Of a DNA stretch of 64,000 bases, positions 54,764-63,967 are shown in pieces. Where the stretch lies: NCBI GenBank assembly GCA_021323855.1, contig JAJPKE010000009.1:62001-126000 (forward strand). Reading direction: 5' to 3'. Positions within the stretch are counted from its first letter, which is position 1, and each line of letters opens with the position of its first letter. Below the pieces are notes generated by a model. The model was given only the letters and a program-made list of their open reading frames with translations, searched no databases and was not told where the DNA came from. A program made the position numbers and the translations under genes. Source of the stretch: Chloroflexota bacterium (GTDB lineage: Bacteria > Chloroflexota > Ktedonobacteria > Ktedonobacterales > JADMIN01).

Positions 54764-56122
54764 ATGGCGGAGTCTTCCCAGATAGATCCCAGCATTTTCA
54801 AGTCATATGATATACGTGGCGTCTATCCCGAAGAACTGAATGACACAACCGCCTATGCGGTTGGCCGCGCGATGGTGCAGTTCCTCGCTGCACCGCAGGT
54901 TGCGGTTGGCCGCGATATGCGGGTTTCGTCGCCTGCGCTGGCCCAGGCGATCATGCGCGGCATCACTGACCAGGGCGCCGATGCGATTGATCTCGGCCTG
55001 ACGACCACCGATGAACTCTACTTCGCGGTTGGCAAGTTCGGCTATCCTGCCGGTGTTATGATTACCGCGTCACATAACCCGGCAAAGTATAACGGTATGA
55101 AGATATGCCGCGCTGAGGCGGTGGCGCTGAGTTCAGAGACCGGCGTCAATCAGATACGCGATATCGCGCTCAGCGGCCAGTTTGCGGAGCCTGCGCGCAA
55201 GGGACAGGTGATTCAGCGCGATGTCGCAGACGCTTATGTCGAACATGTGCTGTCGTTTATAGACGTGGCGAAGATCAAGCCGTATAAGATTGCAGTAGAC
55301 GCTGGCAATGGTATGGCCGGCATGATGATCCCGAAGGTATTCAAGCGCCTGCCCTGCGAGTTGGTGCCGCTCTACTTCGACCTCGATGGAACGTTCCCCA
55401 ATCACCCCGCCAGCCCGATTGAGCCGGAGAACACCGAGGAATTGCGCCGTGTGGTGGTTGAGCAACACTGCGACATGGGCGTAGCCTTCGATGGCGACGC
55501 GGATCGCATGTTCCTCATCAGCGAAAGAGGGCAATTGCTGGGCGGCGATATGGTGACGGCGCTGGTATCGCAGAGTTTGCTACAGCATGCGCCCGGATCA
55601 ACCATTCTTTACAACCTAATCTGCTCGCGGAGCGTACCTGAAGTGATCGAACGCAACGGCGGGCATGCGATTCGCACGCGGGTGGGCCACTCGTTCATCA
55701 AGGCGCAGATGCGCGAGAACAATGCAATCTTCGGCGGCGAACATTCGGGGCATTTTTATTTCCGCGACAACTGGTACGCAGATTCCGGTCTGATCGCTTT
55801 TTTGATCGTGCTGGAAATGATCAGTGTCAGCGGCAAATCGGTCTCTGAATTGTTAGCGCCGATTGATACCCGTTTCCGGAGCGGTGAGATCAACTCTGAA
55901 GTGACCGATCAACAAGGGCGGATGGCTGCCATCGAGCAGCATTACGCGGCGCTCGGCGCGCAGATTGACCATCTGGATGGCATTACAATTGCATTCCCGA
56001 CCTGGTGGTGCAATGTGCGGCCATCCAACACCGAGCCATTGCTGCGATTGAACGTGGAGGCAGATTCGCGCGCAGAGCTAGAAGCGCGGCGCGATGAGCT
56101 TCTCCAGTTGATCCGCCAGTAA
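54764..56122 (+). CDS. manB: Phosphomannomutase/phosphoglucomutase
   Basis: This is a 452-residue alpha-D-phosphohexomutase that interconverts hexose 1- and 6-phosphates. Motifs: active serine in ITASHNPAKYNGMK near residue 105, metal loop FDGDADRM near 243, sugar-recognition GGEHSGH near 325, and phosphate loop RPSNTEPLLRL near 425. The start SYDIRGVYPEEL region is typical. Mannose versus glucose preference cannot be decided. It precedes the pspA group but has 61 bp spacing, so linkage is loose. Confidence 0.94.
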   Translation: MAESSQIDPSIFKSYDIRGVYPEELNDTTAYAVGRAMVQFLAAPQVAVGRDMRVSSPALAQAIMRGITDQGADAIDLGLTTTDELYFAVGKFGYPAGVMITASHNPAKYNGMKICRAEAVALSSETGVNQIRDIALSGQFAEPARKGQVIQRDVADAYVEHVLSFIDVAKIKPYKIAVDAGNGMAGMMIPKVFKRLPCELVPLYFDLDGTFPNHPASPIEPENTEELRRVVVEQHCDMGVAFDGDADRMFLISERGQLLGGDMVTALVSQSLLQHAPGSTILYNLICSRSVPEVIERNGGHAIRTRVGHSFIKAQMRENNAIFGGEHSGHFYFRDNWYADSGLIAFLIVLEMISVSGKSVSELLAPIDTRFRSGEINSEVTDQQGRMAAIEQHYAALGAQIDHLDGITIAFPTWWCNVRPSNTEPLLRLNVEADSRAELEARRDELLQLIRQ

Positions 56123-56183
56123 GCTAGTAAGTATTGTACCTGCCAACGTGGCGGTATACGCGAACCCTCGCAGGAGGCTATCA

Positions 56184-56944
56184 GTGGGCGTCCTTTCCCG
56201 TTTCACCAACTACATCAAGACGGTGATGAGTTCATTCCTGGATCGTGCGGAAGACCCAGGGCAAACGCTCGATTACTCATATGAGAAGCAACTCGAACAG
56301 TTGCAGAATCTCCGCCGTAGCATTGCCGATGTCGTCACCAGTGAGAAGCGGCTCGAACTGAAGAGGCGCAGATCAACGCGCAGATCGAAAAGCTTGATGG
56401 CCAGGCGCGCACCGCGCTGGCAAACAACCGCGAAGACCTGGCACGTCTGGCGTTGGAGCGCAAGCAGGGTCTCCAGACGCAACTCGCCACCTTTGACCAG
56501 CAGATCGCCCAACTCAAGGATCAGCAGCAGAAGTTTGTGGCGATGGAGCAGCGGCTCTCCACTCGTGTTGAGGCGTTCCGCACGCAGAAGGAGATGGTGA
56601 AGGCCCAGTATGGCGCTGCCCAGGCGCAGGTGCGCATCCAGGAGGCTGCCACCGGCATCTCCGAGGAGATGTCAGACGTCAATCTGGCCGTCGAACGCGC
56701 ACAGGACAAGGTGCTGCAAATGCAGGCGCGCGCCAATGCGATGGACGAGTTGACAGCGTCTGGTACACTACCGGAGATTGGTGGTGGCGACACGTTGGAT
56801 CGCCAGTTGGCTCAACTCACCAGCAAATCTGATGTTGATAACGAGTTGGCAGCCATGAAGGCCCAGATGCAACTTCCAGGGGCAGGCTCTAGCCAGCCGC
56901 AGCTACCACCGGCCAATGGCTCTGCAAGCAGCGCAAGCAACTAA
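56184..56944 (+). pseudogene. pspA: PspA/IM30 family protein, with a single-base frameshift
   Basis: The GTG at 56184 has AGGAGG 6 bp upstream and gives VGVLSRFTNYIKTVMSSFLD, a normal PspA start. The frame fits up to RLEL (codon ending 56360), then the +2 frame continues with EEAQINAQIEKLDGQ and the coiled-coil rest, ending at 56944. One missing base after 56360 (probably a C, giving CAA) restores RLELQEAQINAQI. PspA is a membrane-repair, ESCRT-III-like coiled-coil protein of about 250 residues. The downstream pspAA and pspAB suggest the system is normally used, so this may be a real mutation or an assembly error. Confidence 0.85.
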
Positions 56945-56977
56945 CGAGTAGCCGTTGCGAAGGGAAAGGGTGGCCTC

Positions 56978-57280
56978 GTGATCGTACGCATCATGGCAGA
57001 GGACCAGTATCGGTTGGATGATAGCCATCTGGCGCAGATCGAGCAGCTTGATAATGTAATGGAGCAGGCGCTGAATGATGGCGATGAGGAGAAGTTTCAG
57101 CAGGCGCTTCGCGACCTCATCGCCTCGATCAAAGAAAACGGCCAGGTTGTGCCTGTAGATGAGATTGTCGTCTCCGATCTGATCGTTCCCGCGCACGACA
57201 TGACGCTGGCGGAGGCTCGTTCGCGTCTGCATCATGCCAACGGTACGAGCGGAACAGCATCGCCAGAGAGCGACGAATAA
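56978..57280 (+). CDS. pspAA: PspA-associated protein PspAA
   Basis: This is a 100-residue protein with GTG start. It fits the PspAA family: MIVRIMAEDQYRLDD then IEQLDNVMEQALNDGDEEK, FQQALRDLIASIKENG and VVVSDLIVPAHDMTLAEAR-like end. The 34-bp gap to pspA and the terminator just after indicate a pspA-pspAA operon. PspAA is found beside PspA and is thought to help it respond to membrane stress; details are not known. Confidence 0.87.
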   Translation: MIVRIMAEDQYRLDDSHLAQIEQLDNVMEQALNDGDEEKFQQALRDLIASIKENGQVVPVDEIVVSDLIVPAHDMTLAEARSRLHHANGTSGTASPESDE

Positions 57281-57309
57281 GTTGCGCAGAGAAGATACGT
57301 AGCGCGATA

Positions 57310-57351
57310 AGCGGGTGGAATGCGGATTCTTTCATTCCACCCGCTATTTTT
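57310..57351 (+). terminator. Rho-independent terminator after pspAA
   Basis: AGCGGGTGGAATG (57310-57322), 10-base loop, CATTCCACCCGCT (57333-57345), then ATTTTT. A 13-bp perfect stem with a T run. Confidence 0.93.
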
Positions 57352-57376
57352 GCCTTAATCGAGAGCTTACAATCGC

Positions 57377-57964
57377 TCAGAATGGCAAATCCCAGACGGG
57401 ATACCAGCGTTCGATCTCTTGCTCGATGGGCAGTTCCTTGTCCATCGCCGCCGCCAGTCGCAATTCCTCTGGATTGTTGCGGCGCCGCAGTTTATCATGC
57501 GAATTGACTTGTGGCACAAAGGGAAAGAAGAAGCCGCGCTTGTAGTTGTAGATCCAATACATCGTCGTATTGTTGGTGGTAGTAAACGGGAAGATCGCAA
57601 ACAGAAGTTGGCTGCCGTAGCCCTGGTCGAGCAGCGTGCGGCTGGCGACATGGATCGTCGTCACCAGCCCCTGGAAGTCGCTGCTCTCAAAGATGAGCCA
57701 GGAATAACCCAGGTCATCCTTGAACGGGCGATAGTGCAGCGTGTCATCGTTCTTTGCCGCCACTTGCAACATCTGCTCCAGATCGTTTTGTATCTGCGTG
57801 AATGGCCCAGATGCAACACCCTTAAAACACATGGCGGCGGTTCCTGCTGGTGTCAATCCTTGATCGGCTTCCAATGTGATCTGCGCGGTACTCATAGCAA
57901 AGAGCCGCTCCGGGCCGACTGGCACTGGTTTCTGGCGGCCAAAGAGGCTGTCGAGAATCCCCAT
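57377..57964 (-). CDS. pspAB: PspA-associated protein PspAB
   Basis: This is a 195-residue protein of the PspAB family: MGILDSLFGRQKPV at the start, ITLEADQGLTPAGTAAMCFK near residue 28, and the end with YWIYNYKRGFFFPFVPQ and ERWYPVWDLPF. AAGGAG lies 10 bp before the ATG. It sits on the opposite strand from pspA-pspAA, and next to htpX with 68 bp, so the envelope-stress group is split into two convergent units. Function is unknown beyond the association. Confidence 0.87.
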   Translation of the reverse strand: MGILDSLFGRQKPVPVGPERLFAMSTAQITLEADQGLTPAGTAAMCFKGVASGPFTQIQNDLEQMLQVAAKNDDTLHYRPFKDDLGYSWLIFESSDFQGLVTTIHVASRTLLDQGYGSQLLFAIFPFTTTNNTTMYWIYNYKRGFFFPFVPQVNSHDKLRRRNNPEELRLAAAMDKELPIEQEIERWYPVWDLPF

Positions 57965-58032
57965 AACGTGTGTACTCCTTGCACTGTCGGTGACAACCGG
58001 CCCGGAAGCGCGGGAACGATAATTCGTCCAGC

Positions 58033-58968
58033 TTAATGGCTATGGCCCTGGCTCTCCATCTGCCGCTGCATCGCCATCAGGCGCTCGATGCGCTCCTCAG
58101 TGGAGGGGTGCGTCGAGAAGAGCGAGGCCAGCGAATCGCCACGTAGCGCCGGCACGATGAAGAGCGCATTGACGGCCTGCGCGCGGCGGAAGTCCTGCTG
58201 CGGGATGCGTGTCATGGCGCCACTGATGCGCTGCAATGCCGACGCCAGATTTTGCGGCGCCCCGGTGATGAGCGCAGAGCCACGATCAGCGGCCAGTTCG
58301 CGGTAGCGCGAGAGCATACGCACGAGCAGGAAGCTGATGAAATAGGCGATGCCGGTAGCGACCATGATGAGTAAGATGGCCTCACCTTCATCGTTGCGTC
58401 GTCTGCCATAGCCGCCACCCATGCCGCCGAACATACCCATCCACATCAGATTGTTCAGCATCAGCGAGAGGACCATCGAGAAGAACATCGCAATGGTCAT
58501 CACCAGCATGTCGCGGTTGATGACGTGTGTGAGTTCGTGCGCCAGCACCGCTTCAAGCTCTGGCTCGCTCAACTGATTGAGAATGCCAGATGTCACAGCG
58601 ACGACCGCATGATTTTTGTCGCGGCCCGTCGCAAACGCATTGGGCACGCTGGAGTTGACGATGGCAATCTTGGGCTTCGGTAGATTGGCCTGCGCCGCCA
58701 GTCGCCCAACCATATCATGCAATTCTGGGGCCTCGGCCTCGCTCACCTCACGCGCGCCCATCGAGGCAAGCGCAATCTTATCAGCGAAAAAGAGTTGTAC
58801 GCACGCCAGGATGACGGCAATCGGGATAAAGAAGAGTCCATAGCCGATCCTGAACATGAAGATGCCGAAGATCAGATAAACGGCTCCAAGCAGGAACATG
58901 GTCAGCACCATGCGGAACCCTAATCCGACATCCGGTTTATACCAGGCGGGGCGTGTATGGGTCATCAT
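58033..58968 (-). CDS. htpX: Membrane zinc metalloprotease HtpX
   Basis: This is a 311-residue M48 protease with two N-terminal transmembrane helices, the zinc motif HELTHV near residue 139, further helices near 155 and 205, and the third zinc ligand in RELAADRGSAL near 228. HtpX degrades damaged membrane proteins. AGGAG precedes the start by 8 bp; a second ATG follows directly. Its position upstream of pspAB on the same strand supports a shared stress response; HtpX is a known neighbour of PspA modules. Confidence 0.95.
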   Translation of the reverse strand: MMTHTRPAWYKPDVGLGFRMVLTMFLLGAVYLIFGIFMFRIGYGLFFIPIAVILACVQLFFADKIALASMGAREVSEAEAPELHDMVGRLAAQANLPKPKIAIVNSSVPNAFATGRDKNHAVVAVTSGILNQLSEPELEAVLAHELTHVINRDMLVMTIAMFFSMVLSLMLNNLMWMGMFGGMGGGYGRRRNDEGEAILLIMVATGIAYFISFLLVRMLSRYRELAADRGSALITGAPQNLASALQRISGAMTRIPQQDFRRAQAVNALFIVPALRGDSLASLFSTHPSTEERIERLMAMQRQMESQGHSH

Positions 58969-59248
58969 GTGATGTACTCCTGAGTTAGCTACTGTGCAAC
59001 GCGACTACGAGAAACGGTTCGCCAGTGTAGGTGTGTTCGCTGTTGCCCAGTCCACTAGAGTATACGTCCGAGTGGACGTAAAGTGGTAATCAGATCGTGT
59101 CATAGGGAGATTGGAAAGCGATGAGAATGACGAGAATGCAGATGAAAGTGATGCACGAAGCAGACCACTGAAGTAGCCTGTATCGGCCCTCAGCAGCCTG
59201 CTGCATAAACCTACATGAATGTGATGTGTCAGAACGAGAGAAAGTTGC

Positions 59249-59590
59249 TTATTTCTTCTTTTCTTTGGCTTTCTGCTCCCGGTAATAACTATGTGGACGT
59301 GGATGGTGTTCGTTGTCTTCGTATGCCGGTCGCACATCGTCATCACTCTGGCGGCGTGCGTCATGTTCGGACATCAATTCTTGCAGATCGTTGTAAATGG
59401 CGTAGTTGTCAATGGCCTCACGCTGCTTCAAGAGATGGCGAATCATCATAATTTGCGGTACGGAGGTCTGGCTCAAGCGTTCAGACTCGGCACGCGCCAC
59501 AAATTTCTCGACCAGCGCAATCGAATCTTCGTGTGCCCCGTTGAGTTCGAGCTGGTCTCGAATCGCCGTCAATTGCTCGTATGCGTTCAC
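59249..59590 (-). CDS. Small charged hypothetical protein
   Basis: This 113-residue protein has a GTG start with GGGAG 8 bp upstream. Helical N-terminal half (EQLTAIRDQLELNGAHED, then ESERLSQTSVPQIMMI) is followed by a polar, His/Glu-rich tail ending in lysines. No family is recognised; the helices suggest a coiled coil. Confidence 0.65.
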   Translation of the reverse strand: MNAYEQLTAIRDQLELNGAHEDSIALVEKFVARAESERLSQTSVPQIMMIRHLLKQREAIDNYAIYNDLQELMSEHDARRQSDDDVRPAYEDNEHHPRPHSYYREQKAKEKKK

Positions 59591-59753
59591 CCCTGGCTCC
59601 CTTCAAAGCGCCCCACATGTAGCGTAGAGCGCCTGGCGTGCGCTCTCGCTCTCATCATGTCGCGTTATGCTCCCAGCTACTATCGAATACCCAACTGCAT
59701 ATTATACGGCGAATGTTGCATCGCTGTCACGTCAGGTGGGTGGACGAAGGCGG

Positions 59754-60335
59754 CTAACGCTTGGTACGCGTGAACACGCAGAGGTATTGCTGATCGTTCA
59801 ATTCACGCTGTTCATCCAGATAGAGTCCGGCGGCATGGGCATCGGCCAGTAATTCTTCTTGCGAGATACGGTCGGCGAATGGCGGGCCATTGGGCTGTTG
59901 CTCTTTCTCCCATTCCAGCACCGCAAGACGGCTGTTCGGCTTGAGCAGCCGCGCCGCGCGATGCAGAAACGAAGATCGCTGCTCTATCTCATCGAGGACG
60001 AACGCCAGCAGTACGAGGTCGCAGCTTGCTTCTGGTATCGGGATTTCTTTATCGCTGGTTTTGACGACGTGAACATTCGTCAACCCATACTCTGCCGCGC
60101 GGCCCTTGACGGCGGTGAGCATCTCCCCCTGGATATCGGCTGCCAGCACCACTCCGCTCTCCCCGACGATCTGCGCTGCCGGTATCGTAAAGAAGCCCGG
60201 CCCACAGCCGATATCTGCGATGGTATCACCGCTATCCAGTCCGAGCCGACGCAGCAGCTTCTCCGGTTGCAGCGATGCTTGCCGTTCTTCGCTGAGCAAC
60301 TCATGCCTCAGCCGTGTATCGAACTTTTGCGGCAT
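59754..60335 (-). CDS. SAM-dependent methyltransferase
   Basis: This is 193 residues of class I fold: motif I IADIGCGPGFFTIPAA near residue 39, acidic loop VLAADIQGEML, and LVLLAFVLDEIEQRSSF near 105. It resembles UbiE/COQ5-like small methyltransferases, but the substrate is unknown. The start at 60335 (MPQKFDTRL) has AAGGAG 8 bp upstream; the open frame continues further but without support. It stands alone. Confidence 0.87.
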   Translation of the reverse strand: MPQKFDTRLRHELLSEERQASLQPEKLLRRLGLDSGDTIADIGCGPGFFTIPAAQIVGESGVVLAADIQGEMLTAVKGRAAEYGLTNVHVVKTSDKEIPIPEASCDLVLLAFVLDEIEQRSSFLHRAARLLKPNSRLAVLEWEKEQQPNGPPFADRISQEELLADAHAAGLYLDEQRELNDQQYLCVFTRTKR

Positions 60336-60619
60336 TAGTGAACTCCTTTGCGTGGTCCGCATGAGAGTGTCTGAAAAGAACACAAAATCACCCTTTCGAT
60401 GGTAGCACAGGCGGCGTTGTATCGCCATGTTTCGCAGAATACTGCGGCAATTGCTGGCATTTCTTGCAATCCTTGTAACTCCCAGGCGTATTCAGCAACA
60501 GCACATCGCGGTGCTATCGGGAAGCTTCCACAGACACGTAACCAACGCTTATAAGCACTTTACGCATTCGCTGTTCATGGAGTAGACCGGCCCCAAAGCC
60601 GTGGACAGTAGACCATGAG

Positions 60620-61831
60620 ATGAGCTCAGCCACGATCAGGGAACGATCATCGAAATCGAACAAATTACAGCAAGCGCAACGAGCGCAGGCAGAAAGAAAA
60701 GACCAACGTTCTATGGAACACGAAGCACAGCGCGCAAAACGCACTACCAGCCGCCGTTCTTTTCTACGCACCAGCGTCGCGGTAGGAGCAGCAACCACCA
60801 TCAGTTCGGGACTGTTGACCACAGCAGTACCGGCTTTCGCCAGGGCAAGCGGTACGAGTAGCAGCGGCCTCACCAAAGGGGATGTGGCAATTCTCCGGTT
60901 CCTGGCTGCCGCCGAAATCATTGAAAGTGATTTGTGGCAACAGTACAATGAACTCGGAGGCATCCAGGATAAGGAGGTGCCAGGCGGCAGTGGCAGCGCC
61001 ATCTACACCAGGCACCTGCTGAAGCTGGACACAGACATGTCGCAGTATATCCACGACAATACTGAGGATGAGATTAGCCATTTCACCTTCATTGATGCGT
61101 ACCTGAAGTCCCAGGGCGCCGATCCTGTCAACCTCGACCATTTCCGCCACCTGCCGAGCAGCAAGGCAACGGGCGCCCAGCAAATTGGGCGGCTCACGAA
61201 CCTGATGCAACTCACCGTGGATACGAGCTGGTGGACACGCTATCGCAGCCGCACCGAGAATCCTGATCTTGGTGATACGTTCGCGCAGGCGGTTCCTGGG
61301 TTGAGTAAGGGGCAGTTTCCGGCGATACCCAGGAGCGATGATGACCTGGAACCCAGAGATCATATTCAAGCCATCGCCAACACGGCGGGCTTCCATTTCG
61401 GGTTTATCGAGCAGGGAGGGAGTAGTCTCTATCCCTCGCTGGCGCAGCGAGTCACCAATCCAGAAGTGTTGCGTATCTTGCTCAGCATCGGCCCGACGGA
61501 AACGTCGCACTTTCAAACATGGCATGACAAGGCTGGCAATGCGCCGTCGTTGACTGATCCCAAGAGTGGGTTGGTGTTTCCGAATCTCAACGCCGCGCCG
61601 TTTGGTGGTCAGGACTTCCAGACGAACCTGATTATGCCGGAACCGACGGTATTCCTCAATCGCAAGTTCCCGCCGGTTTCGATTATTCGCCCAACGCAGA
61701 CTGAGGGTGCGGCGATGGGGGCCGTCAAAGCGCTAACCGATGACGGCCTCTTCATCGGTCAATCACCGGAGTTCCTGGCGTTGCTCAACGACCTGGCACA
61801 ACAGGCGGATGCCGCCGTGCGCGGCGCCTGA
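60620..61831 (+). CDS. Tat-exported ferritin-like domain protein
   Basis: This is 403 residues with a twin-arginine signal TSRRSFLRTSVAVGAA near residue 43 and AFARA cleavage region near 72. The mature part has ferritin-like helices: AAAEIIESDLWQQYNEL near residue 95, TEDEISHFTFIDAYL near 147, and IGPTETSHFQTWHD near 290, where spaced Glu/His could hold a metal pair. The start is uncertain; an ATG at 60713 gives a shorter leader. The tatA and tatC genes lie just downstream, suggesting cargo and exporter are grouped. Metal binding is inferred only. Confidence 0.83.
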   Translation: MSSATIRERSSKSNKLQQAQRAQAERKDQRSMEHEAQRAKRTTSRRSFLRTSVAVGAATTISSGLLTTAVPAFARASGTSSSGLTKGDVAILRFLAAAEIIESDLWQQYNELGGIQDKEVPGGSGSAIYTRHLLKLDTDMSQYIHDNTEDEISHFTFIDAYLKSQGADPVNLDHFRHLPSSKATGAQQIGRLTNLMQLTVDTSWWTRYRSRTENPDLGDTFAQAVPGLSKGQFPAIPRSDDDLEPRDHIQAIANTAGFHFGFIEQGGSSLYPSLAQRVTNPEVLRILLSIGPTETSHFQTWHDKAGNAPSLTDPKSGLVFPNLNAAPFGGQDFQTNLIMPEPTVFLNRKFPPVSIIRPTQTEGAAMGAVKALTDDGLFIGQSPEFLALLNDLAQQADAAVRGA

Positions 61832-62212
61832 GACTACTTGAGTTCGTCTGATGTTTAACATCGTATGGCATATTCGCACGCTCAACGAGTATGTCATACG
61901 GTGCCTGACCCGGCTGCGAAGGAACGAGAGATAATCACCGCCTGTGCATTCTATCTCCGGTTGACTCGCTCGCAGTGTGGCGGCATAATACTATCTCACA
62001 TTTTCATCTCATTCTTAGGCGTGGGGTGTATAGTGAGCCAGAGGCCAGAAGCGGAGCCACAGGCATGGTACACATACAGGATGGTCCTCCGAGATTGGCC
62101 TGGCAGTTGCGTAGGTAGTCAACTCACAGGTAGTGACGTATAATGTTGGAGATGGTTCCTAGCGCCGGAATGTGCCCCGGATGAGCTAGGAACCGAGAAG
62201 CGGAGTGAAGCC
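61832..62212. other. 381-bp spacer with hairpin between the ferritin-like gene and tatA
   Basis: CGTATGGCATA (61862-61872) and TATGTCATACG (61890-61900) form an 11-bp stem with one G-T pair and no T run. The rest holds the tatA promoter and no credible gene. Confidence 0.5.
62116..62144 (+). promoter_or_regulatory. Candidate tatA promoter
   Basis: TAGTCA (62116-62121, 4/6), 17-bp spacer, TATAAT (62139-62144, 6/6). It is about 70 bp upstream of the tatA start. Confidence 0.55.
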
Positions 62213-62428
62213 ATGCACTATGAAATCTTGATCCCCATTCTTGTTCTGGGTCTGGGTTTCTTGATTATTGGGCCGAAGAAACTGCCGGAGATGGGTTCGG
62301 CAATCGGCAAGACGATCAGAGAATTCCAGAAGTCCATGAGTGAAGTTAAGGCGCCTGAGAAGACAGAGCAGGCTGAGCCGAAGCAGATTGCAGCCAGCAC
62401 AAGTACCACAGATGTAAAGGCCGAATAA
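62213..62428 (+). CDS. tatA: Twin-arginine translocase subunit TatA/E
   Basis: This is 71 residues: an N-terminal transmembrane helix (residues 5-20), hinge with GPKKLPEMG, amphipathic helix IGKTIREFQKSMSEV and a Lys/Glu-rich tail. It forms the Tat pore. GGAG precedes the ATG. tatC follows after 178 bp. Confidence 0.93.
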   Translation: MHYEILIPILVLGLGFLIIGPKKLPEMGSAIGKTIREFQKSMSEVKAPEKTEQAEPKQIAASTSTTDVKAE

Positions 62429-62606
62429 GTCGCGGATATCAGGATATTCAGGATATTCAGTGACGACATTCCGCTGCTGCAACTAGGCTATTCGTTGCGA
62501 TAGCGTGGCGTTTGGTACCCTTGATGCTGTCTCCTGCGTCTCAGGTATGAGATGGCATGATGGGTACCGGTTTTTTCGCCTGGTTAGCAGTGTGAAGGGG
62601 GCGCGT

Positions 62607-63425
62607 ATGGCGGCACAGCACGTAGAGACAGAACAGGAACAGGCGACTCTTTCCACCGGTCTCCAGTCAGCTACCGAGGAGCCAGAAGAGGAGGAAGAGG
62701 GCGCCGTCATGACGCTGGTGGAGCATCTCGAAGAGTTGCGCCGGCGCATTATCCGCTCTTTCATCGCTGTCGTGGTCGCCTCGATTGCGGGGTTCTTCCT
62801 CTGGGATCGTGTGCTCAATCTGCTGACCAATCCATTGCCGGACATTGCTGCTAAGCTTCCGCATACTCATGGTGGCCAAAAGCTCATTACTACCGACATC
62901 GGTGAGCCATTTTTGATTGCGCTGAAACTGGCGCTGGCCATCGGTATCGTCATCGCTTCTCCTTATATCCTCTATCAGATTGGCGCGTTCTTCACGCCTG
63001 CTTTGACCCGGAAGGAGCGTAAGTATGCGATTCCGTTCGCGCTGCTGGGCATTGGCCTCTTCGTTATCGGCATAGTCGTCGGCTACTTCGTGTTGCGGTA
63101 TCCGGTAGATTGGCTGATTAACTTCGGCAATTCGCAGTTCGATATGCTTATCAAAGCCGACAGCTATCTAACGTTCGTCGCCTACTTCCTGCTGGCGTTC
63201 GGCATTACCTTTGAGTTGCCGCTGGTGCTGACGTTTCTGGGAGTGGTAGGCATCATCAACAGCAGGATGTTGCGCGCGAAGCGCATGTATATCCTCTTTG
63301 GCCTCTGGATTCTCTCCTGTTTTATCACTCCTGGCGCGGACCCCTATAGCCCGGTGATCGTTGGCGTTGCGCTAACGCTCCTGTTCGAGTTTTCGATCAT
63401 CCTGCTGCGCATCATCAAACGCTAA
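62607..63425 (+). CDS. tatC: Twin-arginine translocase subunit TatC
   Basis: This is 272 residues with six helices. A long acidic N-terminal extension (EEPEEEEEGAVM) precedes the core LVEHLEELRRRIIRSFIAVV, then GEPFLIALKLALAIG, LTFVAYFLLAFGITFELPLV and CFITPGADPYSPV, all TatC hallmarks. The start at 62607 has AAGGGGG 5 bp upstream; 34 open codons upstream are unsupported. TatC binds the twin-arginine signal. With tatA only, this is a minimal Tat system without a separate tatB. Confidence 0.95.
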   Translation: MAAQHVETEQEQATLSTGLQSATEEPEEEEEGAVMTLVEHLEELRRRIIRSFIAVVVASIAGFFLWDRVLNLLTNPLPDIAAKLPHTHGGQKLITTDIGEPFLIALKLALAIGIVIASPYILYQIGAFFTPALTRKERKYAIPFALLGIGLFVIGIVVGYFVLRYPVDWLINFGNSQFDMLIKADSYLTFVAYFLLAFGITFELPLVLTFLGVVGIINSRMLRAKRMYILFGLWILSCFITPGADPYSPVIVGVALTLLFEFSIILLRIIKR

Positions 63426-63451
63426 ACGTTCAGTGCATCACTGTACAAAGA

Positions 63452-63485
63452 AAAGCCACGTCATTCGCTACGAAGACGTGGCTTT
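63452..63485 (-). terminator. Hairpin terminator for the last minus-strand gene
   Basis: AAAGCCACGTC (63452-63462) and GACGTGGCTTT (63475-63485) form an 11-bp stem with a 12-base loop. On the minus strand it is followed by T-rich TTTCTTT, so it probably ends the gene at 63509; it may also act on the tatC side. Confidence 0.75.
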
Positions 63486-63508
63486 CGGCGTCTAATCAGG
63501 TGGTGGCG

Positions 63509-63967
63509 CTAGCGGGTGCCTGCGCGGGCGGAACGTTTATTCTTGGGCTGCGGGATGTAGCGTTGCTTGACATGGTACGCGCGATATTGGTCACGCTGTT
63601 CCTTGTACTTGAACATGAAATAATACGCCCAATAGACGACGATGATCGCCAGCCAGACCAGCCAGAGATAGCGCCAAATGCGGTCCGAGAAGAACGAGCT
63701 ATCCATCGCGATGCGGGCAAACCAGATGAACGGACCGACAAACGCGACCAGCGCAAACTGATTCAGCATCTTATCGAAGATGCCTCTGTGCAGCGCATTA
63801 TTGCCAAAGAAGCGGCGACGCCCTTCCAGATGATAATACAGATAGATGAGCAGGATGATGCCGCAGAAAGTGAGCCACTGCCAGGTGTAGTGGAAAACCT
63901 CTGGGTGTGTTGGGTCCCCGGTTGCGTCCTGGGGATTCGTAAACAACCACTGTCGAAGATGGTCCAT
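63509..63967 (-). CDS. Membrane protein of unknown function
   Basis: This is 152 residues with three hydrophobic helices near residues 32-50, 72-90 and 100-118, many Trp/Tyr/Phe residues, and a basic Lys/Arg-rich C-terminal tail. No family is recognised. A GGGAGG site is further upstream than ideal. It faces tatC across a shared hairpin. Confidence 0.7.
   Translation of the reverse strand: MDHLRQWLFTNPQDATGDPTHPEVFHYTWQWLTFCGIILLIYLYYHLEGRRRFFGNNALHRGIFDKMLNQFALVAFVGPFIWFARIAMDSSFFSDRIWRYLWLVWLAIIVVYWAYYFMFKYKEQRDQYRAYHVKQRYIPQPKNKRSARAGTR

Noticed and set aside
56355-56365. Programmed frameshift in pspA
   Set aside because: No slippery heptamer, stop-codon context or downstream structure typical of programmed shifts; PspA is not known to use one.
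61865-62143. 92-codon open frame between the ferritin-like gene and tatA
   Set aside because: No ribosome site, overlaps a hairpin and the tatA promoter, and its composition is unlike protein.
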